From the NCBI GenBank assembly GCA_963749415.1, contig CAVVMG010000001.1:1054001-1118000 (forward strand): a stretch of DNA of 64,000 bases. Direction: 5' to 3'. The translations under genes were made by a program, and so were the position numbers. Of this stretch, positions 19,564-27,558 are shown piece after piece. Origin of the DNA: JALYNX01 sp963749415. GTDB taxonomy: Bacteria > Actinomycetota > Acidimicrobiia > Spongiisociales > ZC4RG35. The notes beneath the pieces were generated by a model that was given only the letters and a program-made list of their open reading frames with translations, searched no databases and had not been told where the DNA came from. The first letter of the stretch is position 1, and each line of letters opens with the position of its first letter.

Positions 19564-19953
19564 TCAATCCTCCTGCTCGAGGTCGAGGGCGGCTGAGTTG
19601 ATGCAGTAGCGGAGCCCGGTCGGGTTGGGCCCGTCGTCGAAGACATGCCCGAGATGGCCCCCGCAGTTGGAACACTTCACCTCGGTGCGGACCATCCCGT
19701 AGGCCTTGTCCTGCTCCTCATCGATGGACCCCAGCTGAATCGGCTGATAGAAGCTCGGCCAGCCGGAACTGGAGTCGAACTTGGTATCACTCGAGAAGAG
19801 CTCGGCGCCACATCCCGCACAGCGATAGGTGCCAGCCTGCTTCGAGTCCCAGTATTTCCCGGTGAAAGGTCGCTCGGTAGCAGCTTCGCGGAGCACCCGG
19901 TACTGCTCGGGATCGAGCTTTTCTCTCCACTCGGCTTCGGTCTCTGGTTTCAT
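19564..19953 (-). CDS. msrB: Peptide-methionine (R)-S-oxide reductase
   Basis: 129 aa. It reduces methionine-R-sulfoxide in proteins. Zinc cysteines are in YRCAGCGAELF and KCSNCGGHLGHVF; the catalytic Cys is in RYCINSAAL near residue 119. The start ATG 19953 is preceded by GGGAG; the open frame reaches 19977 but that start lacks support. A Nudix gene lies 13 bases upstream on the same strand. The S-isomer enzyme MsrA is encoded at 54974, so both stereoisomers are covered. Confidence 0.95.
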   Translation of the reverse strand: MKPETEAEWREKLDPEQYRVLREAATERPFTGKYWDSKQAGTYRCAGCGAELFSSDTKFDSSSGWPSFYQPIQLGSIDEEQDKAYGMVRTEVKCSNCGGHLGHVFDDGPNPTGLRYCINSAALDLEQED

Positions 19954-19966
19954 GCTGCTCCCAACC

Positions 19967-20413
19967 TCACCTACCAAGGTGTTGTTCCAGTCGATCGATC
20001 AAGGGGCTCAATGCCGGGTTCAACTTGACCCGGGCCAGGTCCGGTGCCATCCACTGCACCCGATCGATCTCGGGAAAACGATGGCCGCCCATCGTGAACA
20101 TCCCCGGGTCGAGCGTGTTGACATCGAAGTCGGTCTCCACCGCCCAAGCAACCACCACCTTCCTCGACTTCAGGGTGACCTCGCCCAATGGAACCCAGGG
20201 CTTTGGCGGTGGCGGCCAACCCGTCTCTTCCTCGAATTCTCGAGCCGCGGTGTCCTCGTCATGCTCGTCGACCTCGACAATTCCCTTGACGATCGACCAC
20301 CAGCCGTTGTCGCGACGTGAGAAATACGGCCCCCCGGGATGGGCGACCAGGACCTCCAAATCGGCAGTCCGTCGGTAGGGGAGAAGACCCGCGGATCTCA
20401 AGCACCCCGACAT
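19967..20413 (-). CDS. Nudix hydrolase (MutT-like)
   Basis: 148 aa from ATG 20413. The Nudix box is complete: G-x5-E at residues 44-50, then REFEEETGW with the metal-binding glutamates near 58-66. Members hydrolyse nucleoside diphosphates linked to other groups; the MutT-like layout and the basic N-terminus (SAGLLPYRR) do not fix the substrate. The long frame to 21208 is antisense to the CHAD gene and is rejected. It is followed by msrB, giving a two-gene unit that may deal with oxidised nucleotides and proteins (inference). Confidence 0.9.
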   Translation of the reverse strand: MSGCLRSAGLLPYRRTADLEVLVAHPGGPYFSRRDNGWWSIVKGIVEVDEHDEDTAAREFEEETGWPPPPKPWVPLGEVTLKSRKVVVAWAVETDFDVNTLDPGMFTMGGHRFPEIDRVQWMAPDLARVKLNPALSPLIDRLEQHLGR

Positions 20414-20425
20414 TACGCTGGCCTG

Positions 20426-21454
20426 GTGACCCTTCCCGCGGCGCAGGACCGGTCGACCGACTCGGTAGTGCTCCGGCTGCCCCGCTTCCGCCTCTATCCA
20501 GGCGAGCCGTTGGCCCAGGGGCTGCAACGGCTTTGCCTCACCGAATTGGAGACCGCGGTCTCCGGTTTCTACGACGGCGAGGAAGCGTTCGGTGACGCGG
20601 TGCACAGTGCCCGCAAGTCGACGAAGCGGATTCGCGCCTTGCTCCGACTTGTCCGGTCGGAGATCGGGCAAAAGGTCTACCGGTTCGAGAATGTGGCGAT
20701 GCGGGACGCTGCCCGGCTCCTCTCCGGGGTGAGGGGGGCTGCCGTGATGGTCGAGTCCCTGGATCACGTCGAGATGCTCTACAAGCCGCTCCTTGCCGAG
20801 GGCACCTTCCATGAGGCGCGGGAGCGGCTGATCGTCAACCGGGACCGGGTGGAGGCCCGCGCCATGGAGGACGCGGAGTTGGTGAACCGTGTGGTCGCCT
20901 CGTTGGAGCGGGCTCATGCCCGTTACTCGTCTTGGCCCACCGATCCGATCGCCCGCGGTGTATACGGAACCGGGATTCGAGACCGGTACGCCACGATCGG
21001 CCCCGGGCTCGGCACCACTTACCGGCGCGGGCGGCGGGAGATGGTGATGGCGTATCGCTCGCCGGCGCCGATGACATTCCATACCTGGCGCAAGCGGGTC
21101 AAATACTTGATGCACCAGATGGAGATCCTGACCCCGCTGTGGCCCGAGGTGATCCTGGGGATGGTGATCACCCTCGACCGAATGGCGGAGCTGCTGGGGG
21201 AGGACCACGACCTCGCCGAACTCCTCGACACTCTGGCCGGCCGGCCGGAGCTCTGTCCCAACCCATTGGAGAGGTCGTTGATCCGCGCCCTAGCCGAGCA
21301 GCGGAGGTCCGACGTGGAGACCGCGGCTCGGATCCTCGGGCGCCGGATCTATGCCGAGCGCCCGGACTCCGTGCAGAGCCGATTCGGTGCCTATTGGGAG
21401 TCGATGGAGGAGGCCCGCGCCCCAGCGCTCTCCCTTGTGCTTGGCTCTGCCTGA
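20426..21454 (+). CDS. CHAD-domain protein
   Basis: 342 aa from GTG 20426. The CHAD (conserved histidine alpha-helical domain) is recognised by HSARKSTKRIRALLRLVR near residue 59 and later by TFHTWRKRVKYLMHQ near 215, the characteristic repeated His/Arg/Lys helices that bind polyphosphate. No fused CYTH/triphosphatase domain is present. The start is only 12 bases from the divergent Nudix start, so at least one of the two must be leaderless or share promoter bases. It abuts the DUF427 gene (1-base TGATG overlap). Confidence 0.88.
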   Translation: MTLPAAQDRSTDSVVLRLPRFRLYPGEPLAQGLQRLCLTELETAVSGFYDGEEAFGDAVHSARKSTKRIRALLRLVRSEIGQKVYRFENVAMRDAARLLSGVRGAAVMVESLDHVEMLYKPLLAEGTFHEARERLIVNRDRVEARAMEDAELVNRVVASLERAHARYSSWPTDPIARGVYGTGIRDRYATIGPGLGTTYRRGRREMVMAYRSPAPMTFHTWRKRVKYLMHQMEILTPLWPEVILGMVITLDRMAELLGEDHDLAELLDTLAGRPELCPNPLERSLIRALAEQRRSDVETAARILGRRIYAERPDSVQSRFGAYWESMEEARAPALSLVLGSA

Positions 21455-21801
21455 TGCCGATCGAGCAGAGGTCGAACCGGGTCCGGGTGGAAGTCGACGG
21501 GGTGACCGTCGCCGACTCCGAGCGCCCAACGTTTCTTTTCGAAGCCGGCTTGCCCGTCCGCTACTACCTCCCCAAGTCCGATGTCCACATGGAGTTGTTG
21601 ACGCCGACGGATCGCTCATCGGCCTGTCACTGGAAGGGCGAGGCCCGCTACTGGTCGGTGACGGTGGATGGCATCACACACGAGAACATCGTCTGGGGAT
21701 ACGAATCTCCTCTTCCCGAAGCCGAGGAGATCGCCGGGCTGGTCGCCTTCTACAACGAGAAGGTCGAGATCTTTGTCGACGAAGAGGCGACGACCCCTTG
21801 A
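21454..21801 (+). CDS. DUF427 protein
   Basis: 115 aa. The family hallmarks are visible: VRVEVDGVTVADSERP, RYYLPKSDV, then CHWKGEARYWSV and IVWGYESPLPEAEEI, ending in YNEKVEIFVDEE. This is a compact beta-rich fold common in actinobacteria with no confirmed biochemical role. The ATG overlaps the CHAD stop codon by one base, so the pair is probably translated together. Its own stop overlaps the -35 region of the next promoter. Confidence 0.9.
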   Translation: MPIEQRSNRVRVEVDGVTVADSERPTFLFEAGLPVRYYLPKSDVHMELLTPTDRSSACHWKGEARYWSVTVDGITHENIVWGYESPLPEAEEIAGLVAFYNEKVEIFVDEEATTP

Positions 21802-21827
21802 CTCGGTCGTAGCACTAGTACTACATT
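21798..21827 (+). promoter_or_regulatory. Promoter of ABC/XRE operon with operator-like near-palindrome
   Basis: TTGACT (21798-21803) and TACATT (21822-21827), spaced by 18 bases, form a good -35/-10 pair directly in front of the ABC exporter operon. The near-palindrome GTAGCACTAGTACTAC (21809-21824, one mismatched pair) fills the spacer and enters the -10, an ideal repressor position. The third gene of the operon encodes an XRE-type regulator that may bind it (inference). Confidence 0.55.
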
Positions 21828-21837
21828 CCGTATTTAG

Positions 21838-22791
21838 GTGAGTACGGAAGGTCCGACAGCAATGACCGGTCGTAGCAATCAGACAGTGATCGCAGTCCGC
21901 GACCTGAGGATGCGCTACGGGGACACCGACGTGCTCGATGGCGTGAGCTTCGAAGTCAGACGTGGCGAGGTGGTCACGTTGCTCGGCCCCAACGGCGCGG
22001 GGAAGACCACAACGATCGAGACCCTCGAAGGCTTCCGGTTTCCTTCGGCCGGCGAGATCACGGTGCTCGGAGAAGACCCGATGTCAGCCGGCGAAGACTG
22101 GCGGGCGAGGGTCGGCGTGGTCCTCCAGTCATGGCGGGACCATGCCCGATGGAGCCCTCGCGTGCTCCTCGGGTATCTGGGCCGTTACTACGCGCCCTAT
22201 TCGAGTCCGCAACGGCCGAGGCCGTTCGATGTCGAGGAGCTGATAGACCTCGTTGGGCTGGGTGAGATCGCCGATCACAAGATCCGCACTCTCTCCGGTG
22301 GGGAGCGGCGACGGCTCGATCTCGCGGTCGGGATCATCGGGCGGCCCGAGCTGTTGTTCCTCGACGAGCCCACCGCCGGATTCGATCCCCAGGCGAGAAG
22401 AGACTTCCACGACCTGGTGCACCGGCTGTCCGACCTCGAGGACACCACCATTCTCCTCACCACCCACGATCTCGATGAGGCTGACAAGCTCGCCGATCGC
22501 ATCTTGATCCTGGCCGGGGGCCGGATCGTGGCCGATGGGAGTGCCGACGAGCTTGCGCGCCGGGTGACCCGGGAGGCGCAAGTCCGCTGGAGCCAGAACG
22601 GGGAGCAGTTTGTCCACGCCACGCCGGACGCAACGTCCTTCGTTCGCGAGCTCCTGGCGCAACACGATGACATCGGCGACCTCGAAGTCCGGCGGGCCAC
22701 CCTGGAGGACACCTATATCGCCATGGTCCAGCAGTACGAGAGCGGGGCCGGGGAGGACGTGGCTTCGACCCTCGAGGAGGCGACGCGATGA
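21838..22791 (+). CDS. ABC transporter ATP-binding protein
   Basis: 317 aa from GTG 21838; an alternative ATG at 21862 is preceded by GGAAGG. The Walker A is LLGPNGAGKTTTIE near residue 46, the signature RTLSGGERRRLDLAVG near 152, Walker B LLFLDEPTAG near 174 and the H-loop TTHDLDEAD near 207. This is the DrrA/CcmA class of ABC-2 exporter ATPases. It overlaps the permease gene by 4 bases. Substrate unknown. Confidence 0.94.
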   Translation: MSTEGPTAMTGRSNQTVIAVRDLRMRYGDTDVLDGVSFEVRRGEVVTLLGPNGAGKTTTIETLEGFRFPSAGEITVLGEDPMSAGEDWRARVGVVLQSWRDHARWSPRVLLGYLGRYYAPYSSPQRPRPFDVEELIDLVGLGEIADHKIRTLSGGERRRLDLAVGIIGRPELLFLDEPTAGFDPQARRDFHDLVHRLSDLEDTTILLTTHDLDEADKLADRILILAGGRIVADGSADELARRVTREAQVRWSQNGEQFVHATPDATSFVRELLAQHDDIGDLEVRRATLEDTYIAMVQQYESGAGEDVASTLEEATR

Positions 22792-23648
22792 CTCCGGCCA
22801 GGAACGCCGTGCGGTCAGGGATCTATCGAGGCTGGACCGAGTTCAAACAGAGCCTGAGCAGCCCGCAGGACCAAGGCTTCTTCCTGGTCATGGCATTGGT
22901 CATCCTCGGCTATCTGTTCCTCAACCGGAATGACACGGTCGACTTCGCCGGCTCTTCCCTCTCCTTCCCCACCGTGGCTCTTCCCAGCATCCTCGGCGGC
23001 CTCATCGCCTTCGGGATGATCATCGGCCCCGCCTACACACTGGCGATGGAGCGGGAGGACGGCACGCTGCTCCGGGCGAAGGCGGTTCCTTACGGTGTGG
23101 TCGGGCATGTCAGCGGCCAGGTGGTCTCCAACACCCTGGGCCTCATCCCCAGCTTCGCAGTGATCCTGATCCCCGGGTTCCTCATGTTCGACGGGCTGAT
23201 GCCACCTGATGCCGGAGGGTGGGGGATGGTGCTCTGGGTCACACTTCTCGGGACACTCGCCACGCTGCCCATCGGGATGGTCATCGGGTCGCTCGTCCCC
23301 GGTGTCCAGAAGGTGGGGACCTGGGGGATGTTGCCGTTCATCGTGCTGGTGGCGATCTCGGGGATCTTCGCCCCCATCCAGGGCCTTTGGGGCTGGGTGC
23401 AGCCCATCGCTCAGATCTTCCCCGTCTATTGGCTCGGGTTGGGGATGCGGGCCGCCTTCCTCCCGGCGGCCGCCGCGGCGCTCGAGGTCGGTGGTTCCTG
23501 GCGGACGCTCGAGACCGCCCTGGTCCTTGGCGCTTGGGCGATCGCCGGCCTGGTGGTCGCCCCGATCGTCCTGCGCCGGATGGCACGCCGCCAGTCAGGG
23601 TCCCAGGTCGAAGCGGCCCGGGAGCAAGCCCTGCAGTGGGTCAGATGA
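22788..23648 (+). CDS. ABC-2 type transporter permease
   Basis: 286 aa with about six transmembrane segments. The region EDGTLLRAKAVPYGVVGHV near residues 87-106 and the pattern AISGIFAPIQGLW near 190 are typical of ABC-2 (DrrB-like) permeases. It pairs with the ATPase upstream (ATGA overlap) and overlaps the XRE regulator gene downstream. Substrate unknown; such exporters often confer drug resistance or move lipids. Confidence 0.92.
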   Translation: MTPARNAVRSGIYRGWTEFKQSLSSPQDQGFFLVMALVILGYLFLNRNDTVDFAGSSLSFPTVALPSILGGLIAFGMIIGPAYTLAMEREDGTLLRAKAVPYGVVGHVSGQVVSNTLGLIPSFAVILIPGFLMFDGLMPPDAGGWGMVLWVTLLGTLATLPIGMVIGSLVPGVQKVGTWGMLPFIVLVAISGIFAPIQGLWGWVQPIAQIFPVYWLGLGMRAAFLPAAAAALEVGGSWRTLETALVLGAWAIAGLVVAPIVLRRMARRQSGSQVEAAREQALQWVR

Positions 23649-23884
23649 CCGACACGGTTCACAACCGCATCGCCATGCTTCGTGCGGAGCGGGGAATCTC
23701 GAGGAGGGCGTTGGCTGATGAGCTCGGGGTGCACTACCAGACCATTGGCTATCTGGAGCGCGGCGAGTACAGCCCGAGCCTCCACCTGGCGCTCAAGATC
23801 GCCGAATATTTCGAGGTCCCGCTGGAGTTTGTCTTCTCCACCGAGCCCTTCGCCCGGCTCGGGAGCCCCGTGGTCAGCGGCTGA
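23645..23884 (+). CDS. Small XRE-family transcriptional regulator
   Basis: 79 aa, essentially a single helix-turn-helix: IAMLRAERGISRRALADELG, then HYQTIGYLERGEYSPSLHLALKIAEYF. This compact regulator type commonly accompanies ABC-2 transporters in Gram-positives and represses its own operon. Its start overlaps the permease stop (ATGA), so the three genes form one unit, and the operator-like near-palindrome at 21809-21824 is its most likely target (inference). Confidence 0.92.
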   Translation: MTDTVHNRIAMLRAERGISRRALADELGVHYQTIGYLERGEYSPSLHLALKIAEYFEVPLEFVFSTEPFARLGSPVVSG

Positions 23885-23898
23885 CCAAGCTCGAAGGG

Positions 23899-24954
23899 TC
23901 AGGCAGCCAGGATGAGGTGGCTGTCTCCGAACTCGTGCCACAGATAGCCGTTCGCCAGGGCACTCTCATAGCTCTTTGTGAGCAGTTCGCGCCCAGCGAC
24001 CGCCTCGAGCAGATCGAGATGGGACGAGTCCGGCTCGTGCCAACCGGTGATCAAGCCGTCGGTCACTGACAAACTGTGATCGGAGCCGATCACGAGATCC
24101 GTCCAAGAGCGGCCGGGATGGGAGTAGCCACGCGAGTCGGCGGTGGTTTCGAGGGCGCGCACAACCGTGGTCCCCACCGCCACCACCCGGCCCTCCCGAG
24201 CACGGGTGTGGTTGACCAGGGCCGCCGTCGTCTCCGGCACGTCGAACCACTCGGGGTATGGGTCCTCCCCCGACTCGAGCGAGGAAACTCCGGTGTGCAG
24301 GGTCAACGGGGCTATTGAGATTCCCGCGGTGAGTAGCGACGTGATCAAAGCCGAGCTGAAGGGTCTGCCCGCACTCGGCATCTCGGCGGAGCCCGGGTGC
24401 CTTGCGAACACGGTTTGATAGGCGTCAAGGGGGAACGCGCCGGCCACGTGTCGGTATCGGATCGGCCGCCCCCAGTTGGCGAGGTAGTCGGCCAGCGGCC
24501 GACCCAGGTCGACATGGGCCACCCACAACCGTCGGCTGTGCGAGCCCGAAGGGTACGGCGTGAGCAGGTCCACGAAGGCTCCTCCAGGCAGCGACAACCG
24601 ACCCGGCTGCGTGTCCTCGTGTCGATGGGATGACGATCCGGACAACTTGCGAAGCTCGACGATGTGGAGGCCGCCAGGGAGGACCGTCGAGAAGTGGAGG
24701 ACGAGGTCCTGGTCGATGACGACCGACGCCGGGAGCGTGGCCGAGCTGTTGACGACCAGAAGGTCTCCTCTTCGCAATTCGCCGTCTAGGTCGCGGAAAC
24801 GATGGTGACGGATCCCACGATCGTCGGACACCATGAGGCGTACCTCGTCTCGCATCAATCCGCGCTGCTCCGGCGGAAGGGTTGCTGCCAGCTCGGTCGG
24901 CACGGTGAATCCGTCGAGTACGTCGACGGAGCGGATCAAACCAGGTGCGCTCAC
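23899..24954 (-). CDS. QueA-like S-adenosylmethionine:tRNA ribosyltransferase-isomerase
   Basis: 351 aa, matching QueA length. RRGDLLVVNSSATLPASV near residue 62 and GTTVVRALETTA near 261 are family blocks. QueA moves the ribosyl group of SAM to the queuosine precursor in tRNA. No other queuosine gene is nearby and many actinobacteria lack the pathway, so this may be a divergent paralogue with another SAM-based role. It overlaps the SDR gene by 4 bases. Confidence 0.82.
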   Translation of the reverse strand: MSAPGLIRSVDVLDGFTVPTELAATLPPEQRGLMRDEVRLMVSDDRGIRHHRFRDLDGELRRGDLLVVNSSATLPASVVIDQDLVLHFSTVLPGGLHIVELRKLSGSSSHRHEDTQPGRLSLPGGAFVDLLTPYPSGSHSRRLWVAHVDLGRPLADYLANWGRPIRYRHVAGAFPLDAYQTVFARHPGSAEMPSAGRPFSSALITSLLTAGISIAPLTLHTGVSSLESGEDPYPEWFDVPETTAALVNHTRAREGRVVAVGTTVVRALETTADSRGYSHPGRSWTDLVIGSDHSLSVTDGLITGWHEPDSSHLDLLEAVAGRELLTKSYESALANGYLWHEFGDSHLILAA

Positions 24955-25655
24955 CTCAGCACCGTTTCGGTCAGGAGATCCTCAGCCAGGTAGCGGCCAC
25001 TCGGGTAGTCGCCCACGATGAGCCGGAGCAAACCGGGCACTCGATCCTCTGGTAGTGGGCGATCCGAGATGTCCTCCCCAGGAAAAGCCTCCTGATGCAT
25101 CTTGGTTCTCATGTCTCCCGGGTCAAACCAGTAGACACCGATCCCGGGCTCCTCGGCGGCGAGAATGCTGGACAACTGCTCGAGGCCCGCCTTCGAGGCC
25201 CCGTATCCGCCCCATCCCTCGTAGGCCTTGACCGCGGCATCTGAAGTGACATTCACGACCTTTCCCCGAGCCTCTCGCAGATGGGGCAACGAAATCTGGA
25301 TGAGCCCAAGCGGAGCGATCAGATTGGCCGTTAGTACCTCGGCGAAAGTCTCCGTCGGATAATCGGCGAGTCGGGGTTGAGGGCTGGGACCGAGAAGACT
25401 CGCATTGTTGACCAGCAGGAAGAAATGTCCCAGACCTGAGGCCGCATCCACCAGCTGCGCGGCGTGGGCGGGGTCGGTTACGTCACCCGCTAGCGCAATG
25501 AGTCGGCCGTCCTCCCGAATGGACGCCGCAGCCGATTCAAGCTCTGATCCAGCGCGGGCGTCGATTACCAGGTTCCACCCTGCCTTGGCGAGCTCTGTGG
25601 CCAAGGCCAGCCCGAATCCTCGTGATGCGCCGGTGATGATTGCTGTGCTCGTGAC
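24951..25655 (-). CDS. Short-chain dehydrogenase/reductase without a canonical start codon
   Basis: The reading frame encodes a complete SDR if started at codon GTC 25655: STAIITGASRGFGLALA contains the TGxxxGxG cofactor motif, NNAS the adenine-ring motif, and GYGASKAG the YxxxK active site. The frame is open upstream to a TGA with no ATG, GTG or TTG before the motif. The first usable start is TTG 25604, which would remove the first strand and cofactor loop. GTC is preceded by AAGGGG, which looks like a ribosome binding site. Either a mutated or non-canonical start, or a sequence error. Length 234 aa. Confidence 0.75.
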   Translation of the reverse strand, partial: VTSTAIITGASRGFGLALATELAKAGWNLVIDARAGSELESAAASIREDGRLIALAGDVTDPAHAAQLVDAASGLGHFFLLVNNASLLGPSPQPRLADYPTETFAEVLTANLIAPLGLIQISLPHLREARGKVVNVTSDAAVKAYEGWGGYGASKAGLEQLSSILAAEEPGIGVYWFDPGDMRTKMHQEAFPGEDISDRPLPEDRVPGLLRLIVGDYPSGRYLAEDLLTETVLR

Positions 25656-25724
25656 CTGCCCCTTGCTGTACCGCGAAGGTAAGGCCGCAAAAGGCCAGAG
25701 TCATGGGTCTCAGGTCGGAAACGG

Positions 25725-25744
25725 GATCGGTCTCGAGACCGATC
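25725..25744 (-). terminator. 20-base perfect palindrome at the end of the two-component operon
   Basis: GATCGGTCTCGAGACCGATC is a perfect palindrome overlapping the response-regulator stop codon (25743-25745). As RNA it would fold as an 8-pair stem with loop TCGA, followed on the reverse strand by CCGTTTCC. It could terminate the two-component operon; alternatively it may be an operator for the downstream SDR gene. The T-tract is weak. Confidence 0.45.
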
Positions 25745-26387
25745 ACACGTCCACGATGCCGCTCTTGACGGCGAACAGCGCAGCCTGCGTCCGATCGTTG
25801 AGGCTCAGTTTCCTGAGCACCGCGGACACGTGGGATTTGATGGTCTTCTCCGACACGTAGAGCTCTTCGGCGAGCCGAGCATTGGTCCATCCCCGGCCGA
25901 GTCCGGAGAGGACTTCACGTTCGCGGGCGGTCAGGCCGGACAGGGCTTCGCGCGGATCGCCACCTGAGACATATGCGGAGAGGGCGGCTGCGGCTTCCTG
26001 CGCATACACAGTCCGGCCCAAGGCCACCTCTCTGACCGCGTCGGCGAGTTGATCAGGGTCGGTGTCCTTGAGTAGATAGCCGTCTGCACCCGCCTGAATC
26101 GCAGGCACAACCTCGCTCCGACCGGCGAACCCGGTCAAGATCAGCACCTTGACCGAGGGATCCCACTTCTTCATCGCGGGAATCAACTCGGAGCCGGACG
26201 CATCGGGGAGGTGCAGGTCGAGAAGAACCACGTCGGGCTCTCCGGTCGCCGCGACCCGCAGAGCCTCCTGGCCGTTGGAGGCCTCACCAACGACCTCGAT
26301 CCCCGGCTGAGTTTCGAGAAAGGAGCGCAGACCTCGGCGGACGACTGGATGGTCGTCCACGATCATCACCCGCACCGGATCGCTCAA
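25743..26387 (-). CDS. LuxR/NarL-family response regulator
   Basis: 214 aa from TTG 26387, which overlaps the kinase stop (TTGA). The receiver domain has the acidic pair in VMIVDDHPVVRRG, phospho-acceptor Asp in VVLLDLHLPD near residue 59, and the Lys in LLKDTDPDQLA near 109. The C-terminal LuxR HTH is LTAREREVLSGLGRGWTN to EKTIKSHVSAVLRKL. It is the output partner of the adjacent GAF kinase. A longer frame to 26447 would run into kinase-coding sequence. Confidence 0.93.
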   Translation of the reverse strand: MSDPVRVMIVDDHPVVRRGLRSFLETQPGIEVVGEASNGQEALRVAATGEPDVVLLDLHLPDASGSELIPAMKKWDPSVKVLILTGFAGRSEVVPAIQAGADGYLLKDTDPDQLADAVREVALGRTVYAQEAAAALSAYVSGGDPREALSGLTAREREVLSGLGRGWTNARLAEELYVSEKTIKSHVSAVLRKLSLNDRTQAALFAVKSGIVDV

Positions 26388-27514
26388 ACCGGCACCACGA
26401 GGTGCACTTTCGCCCCCTCGCCGGGTGATGAGTCGATGGTCAACCACCCTCCCATCGCGGAGGCCCGCTCTCGCATCGAGGTGAGACCCAGCCGACGGCC
26501 ACGATTGCTGCGCGCCGCTGGATCGAATCCCTGTCCATCATCCTCCACTGTCACATCGACACCGTCGCCATTGAGAAGGGTCACGGTGACCCTCTTCGCC
26601 TCGCCATGGCGGACCGCGTTGGTGAGCGCTTCCTGAATGATCCGGAACACCTCGTGCTCGGCCGCGCCTTCGAGATCGAGCTCGGTATCAGCGACGACAT
26701 CGATCTGGATGTGGTGCACCCTGGTGAGCAACGACGCAAGGTTTCTGACGGCCGGTACAAGCCCATCCCGTTCGACGTCGGGAGTCCGCAGACCTTCAAC
26801 CACGGCTCGCAGCTCCTCCATCGCCTGCCGGCTGAGCTCGGCGATCTCCTTCAGCTCTTCTGCGACACGACCCGGATCGGTGTCCAGGTGCCGCGCCGCC
26901 GTCCGAGCCGTGAGTGAGAGGCTGAACAGCGACTGGTTGAGGGCATCATGGAGCTCCCGCGCCATCCGCTCCCGCTCCTCCGTGAGCGCCAAGGCCCTCG
27001 AGTCTTCGAACATCCCGGCGGCCTCGATCGCGGCAGCTGCGTGCGACGCGAGGAGCGAGATGTTGTGCTCGTCTTCTCTCGTGAATTCCGATGCGCCGAT
27101 CTTGTCGGTCAGGTAGAACGCCCCGATCACCTCACCTGCGCTGACGATGGGCACACCGAGAAAGGAGCGCATCACAGGATGGGCGCTAGGCCACCAGCCG
27201 CGGAATCGAGGTGCCTTGGTCACATCGGGAAGGCGCAGGGGCTGAGGGTCGCGGAGCATGGCGTCGAGCATCCCGTGGGTCCGGGGCAATGGGCCCATTT
27301 CCGCTACGAGCTCATCGCTCATCCCTACATGGATGAAAGCCGAAAAGGCGTCGCCCTCGGGCTCGGGGATGCCAATAGCCGCGTACGAAGCCTCGGCGAT
27401 CTCCTTCGCGGCGTGAGCGAGACCGGATAGGGCATCCACGAGCGACTTGCCCGCGCCAACAGCCTCGGTGATCGCGGCAAGGATCTTCTCAGCAGCGTCA
27501 CCTTTTTCTGCCAC
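26384..27514 (-). CDS. GAF-domain histidine kinase (HisKA_3/NarL-type)
   Basis: 376 aa, no membrane segment. A GAF domain spans about residues 30-165; the phospho-acceptor His is in ARELHDALNQSLFSLSL near 191, and the HATPase domain carries IIQEALTNAVRHG near 284 and VEDDGQGFD near 317. It is thus a cytoplasmic sensor that may bind a small ligand or redox cofactor through GAF. It overlaps the regulator gene and is transcribed separately from the upstream exporter genes, from which it is divided by a hairpin at 27522-27535. Confidence 0.93.
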   Translation of the reverse strand: MAEKGDAAEKILAAITEAVGAGKSLVDALSGLAHAAKEIAEASYAAIGIPEPEGDAFSAFIHVGMSDELVAEMGPLPRTHGMLDAMLRDPQPLRLPDVTKAPRFRGWWPSAHPVMRSFLGVPIVSAGEVIGAFYLTDKIGASEFTREDEHNISLLASHAAAAIEAAGMFEDSRALALTEERERMARELHDALNQSLFSLSLTARTAARHLDTDPGRVAEELKEIAELSRQAMEELRAVVEGLRTPDVERDGLVPAVRNLASLLTRVHHIQIDVVADTELDLEGAAEHEVFRIIQEALTNAVRHGEAKRVTVTLLNGDGVDVTVEDDGQGFDPAARSNRGRRLGLTSMRERASAMGGWLTIDSSPGEGAKVHLVVPV

Positions 27515-27521
27515 TCGCCAA

Positions 27522-27535
27522 GGCTACCGGTAGCC
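27522..27535 (-). terminator. Palindrome between exporter and two-component operons
   Basis: GGCTACCGGTAGCC is a perfect 14-base palindrome, extended by AAGG/CTT on the reverse strand with one bulge, giving a hairpin with loop CCGG. It lies 24 bases after the permease stop and 7 bases before the kinase start on the reverse strand. It could terminate the exporter operon or act as operator for the kinase operon. There is no T-run, so the call is tentative. Confidence 0.4.
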
Positions 27536-27558
27536 CTTCCGGAGCTAGAGCGGCTAGG

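Noticed and set aside
20932..21453. Forward frame upstream of the DUF427 start in the same frame
   Set aside because: It overlaps the CHAD gene in another frame; the DUF427 ATG at 21454 directly follows the CHAD stop.
23899..24954. Complete queuosine pathway
   Set aside because: Only a QueA-like gene is present; no tgt, queC/D/E/F or queG is visible nearby.
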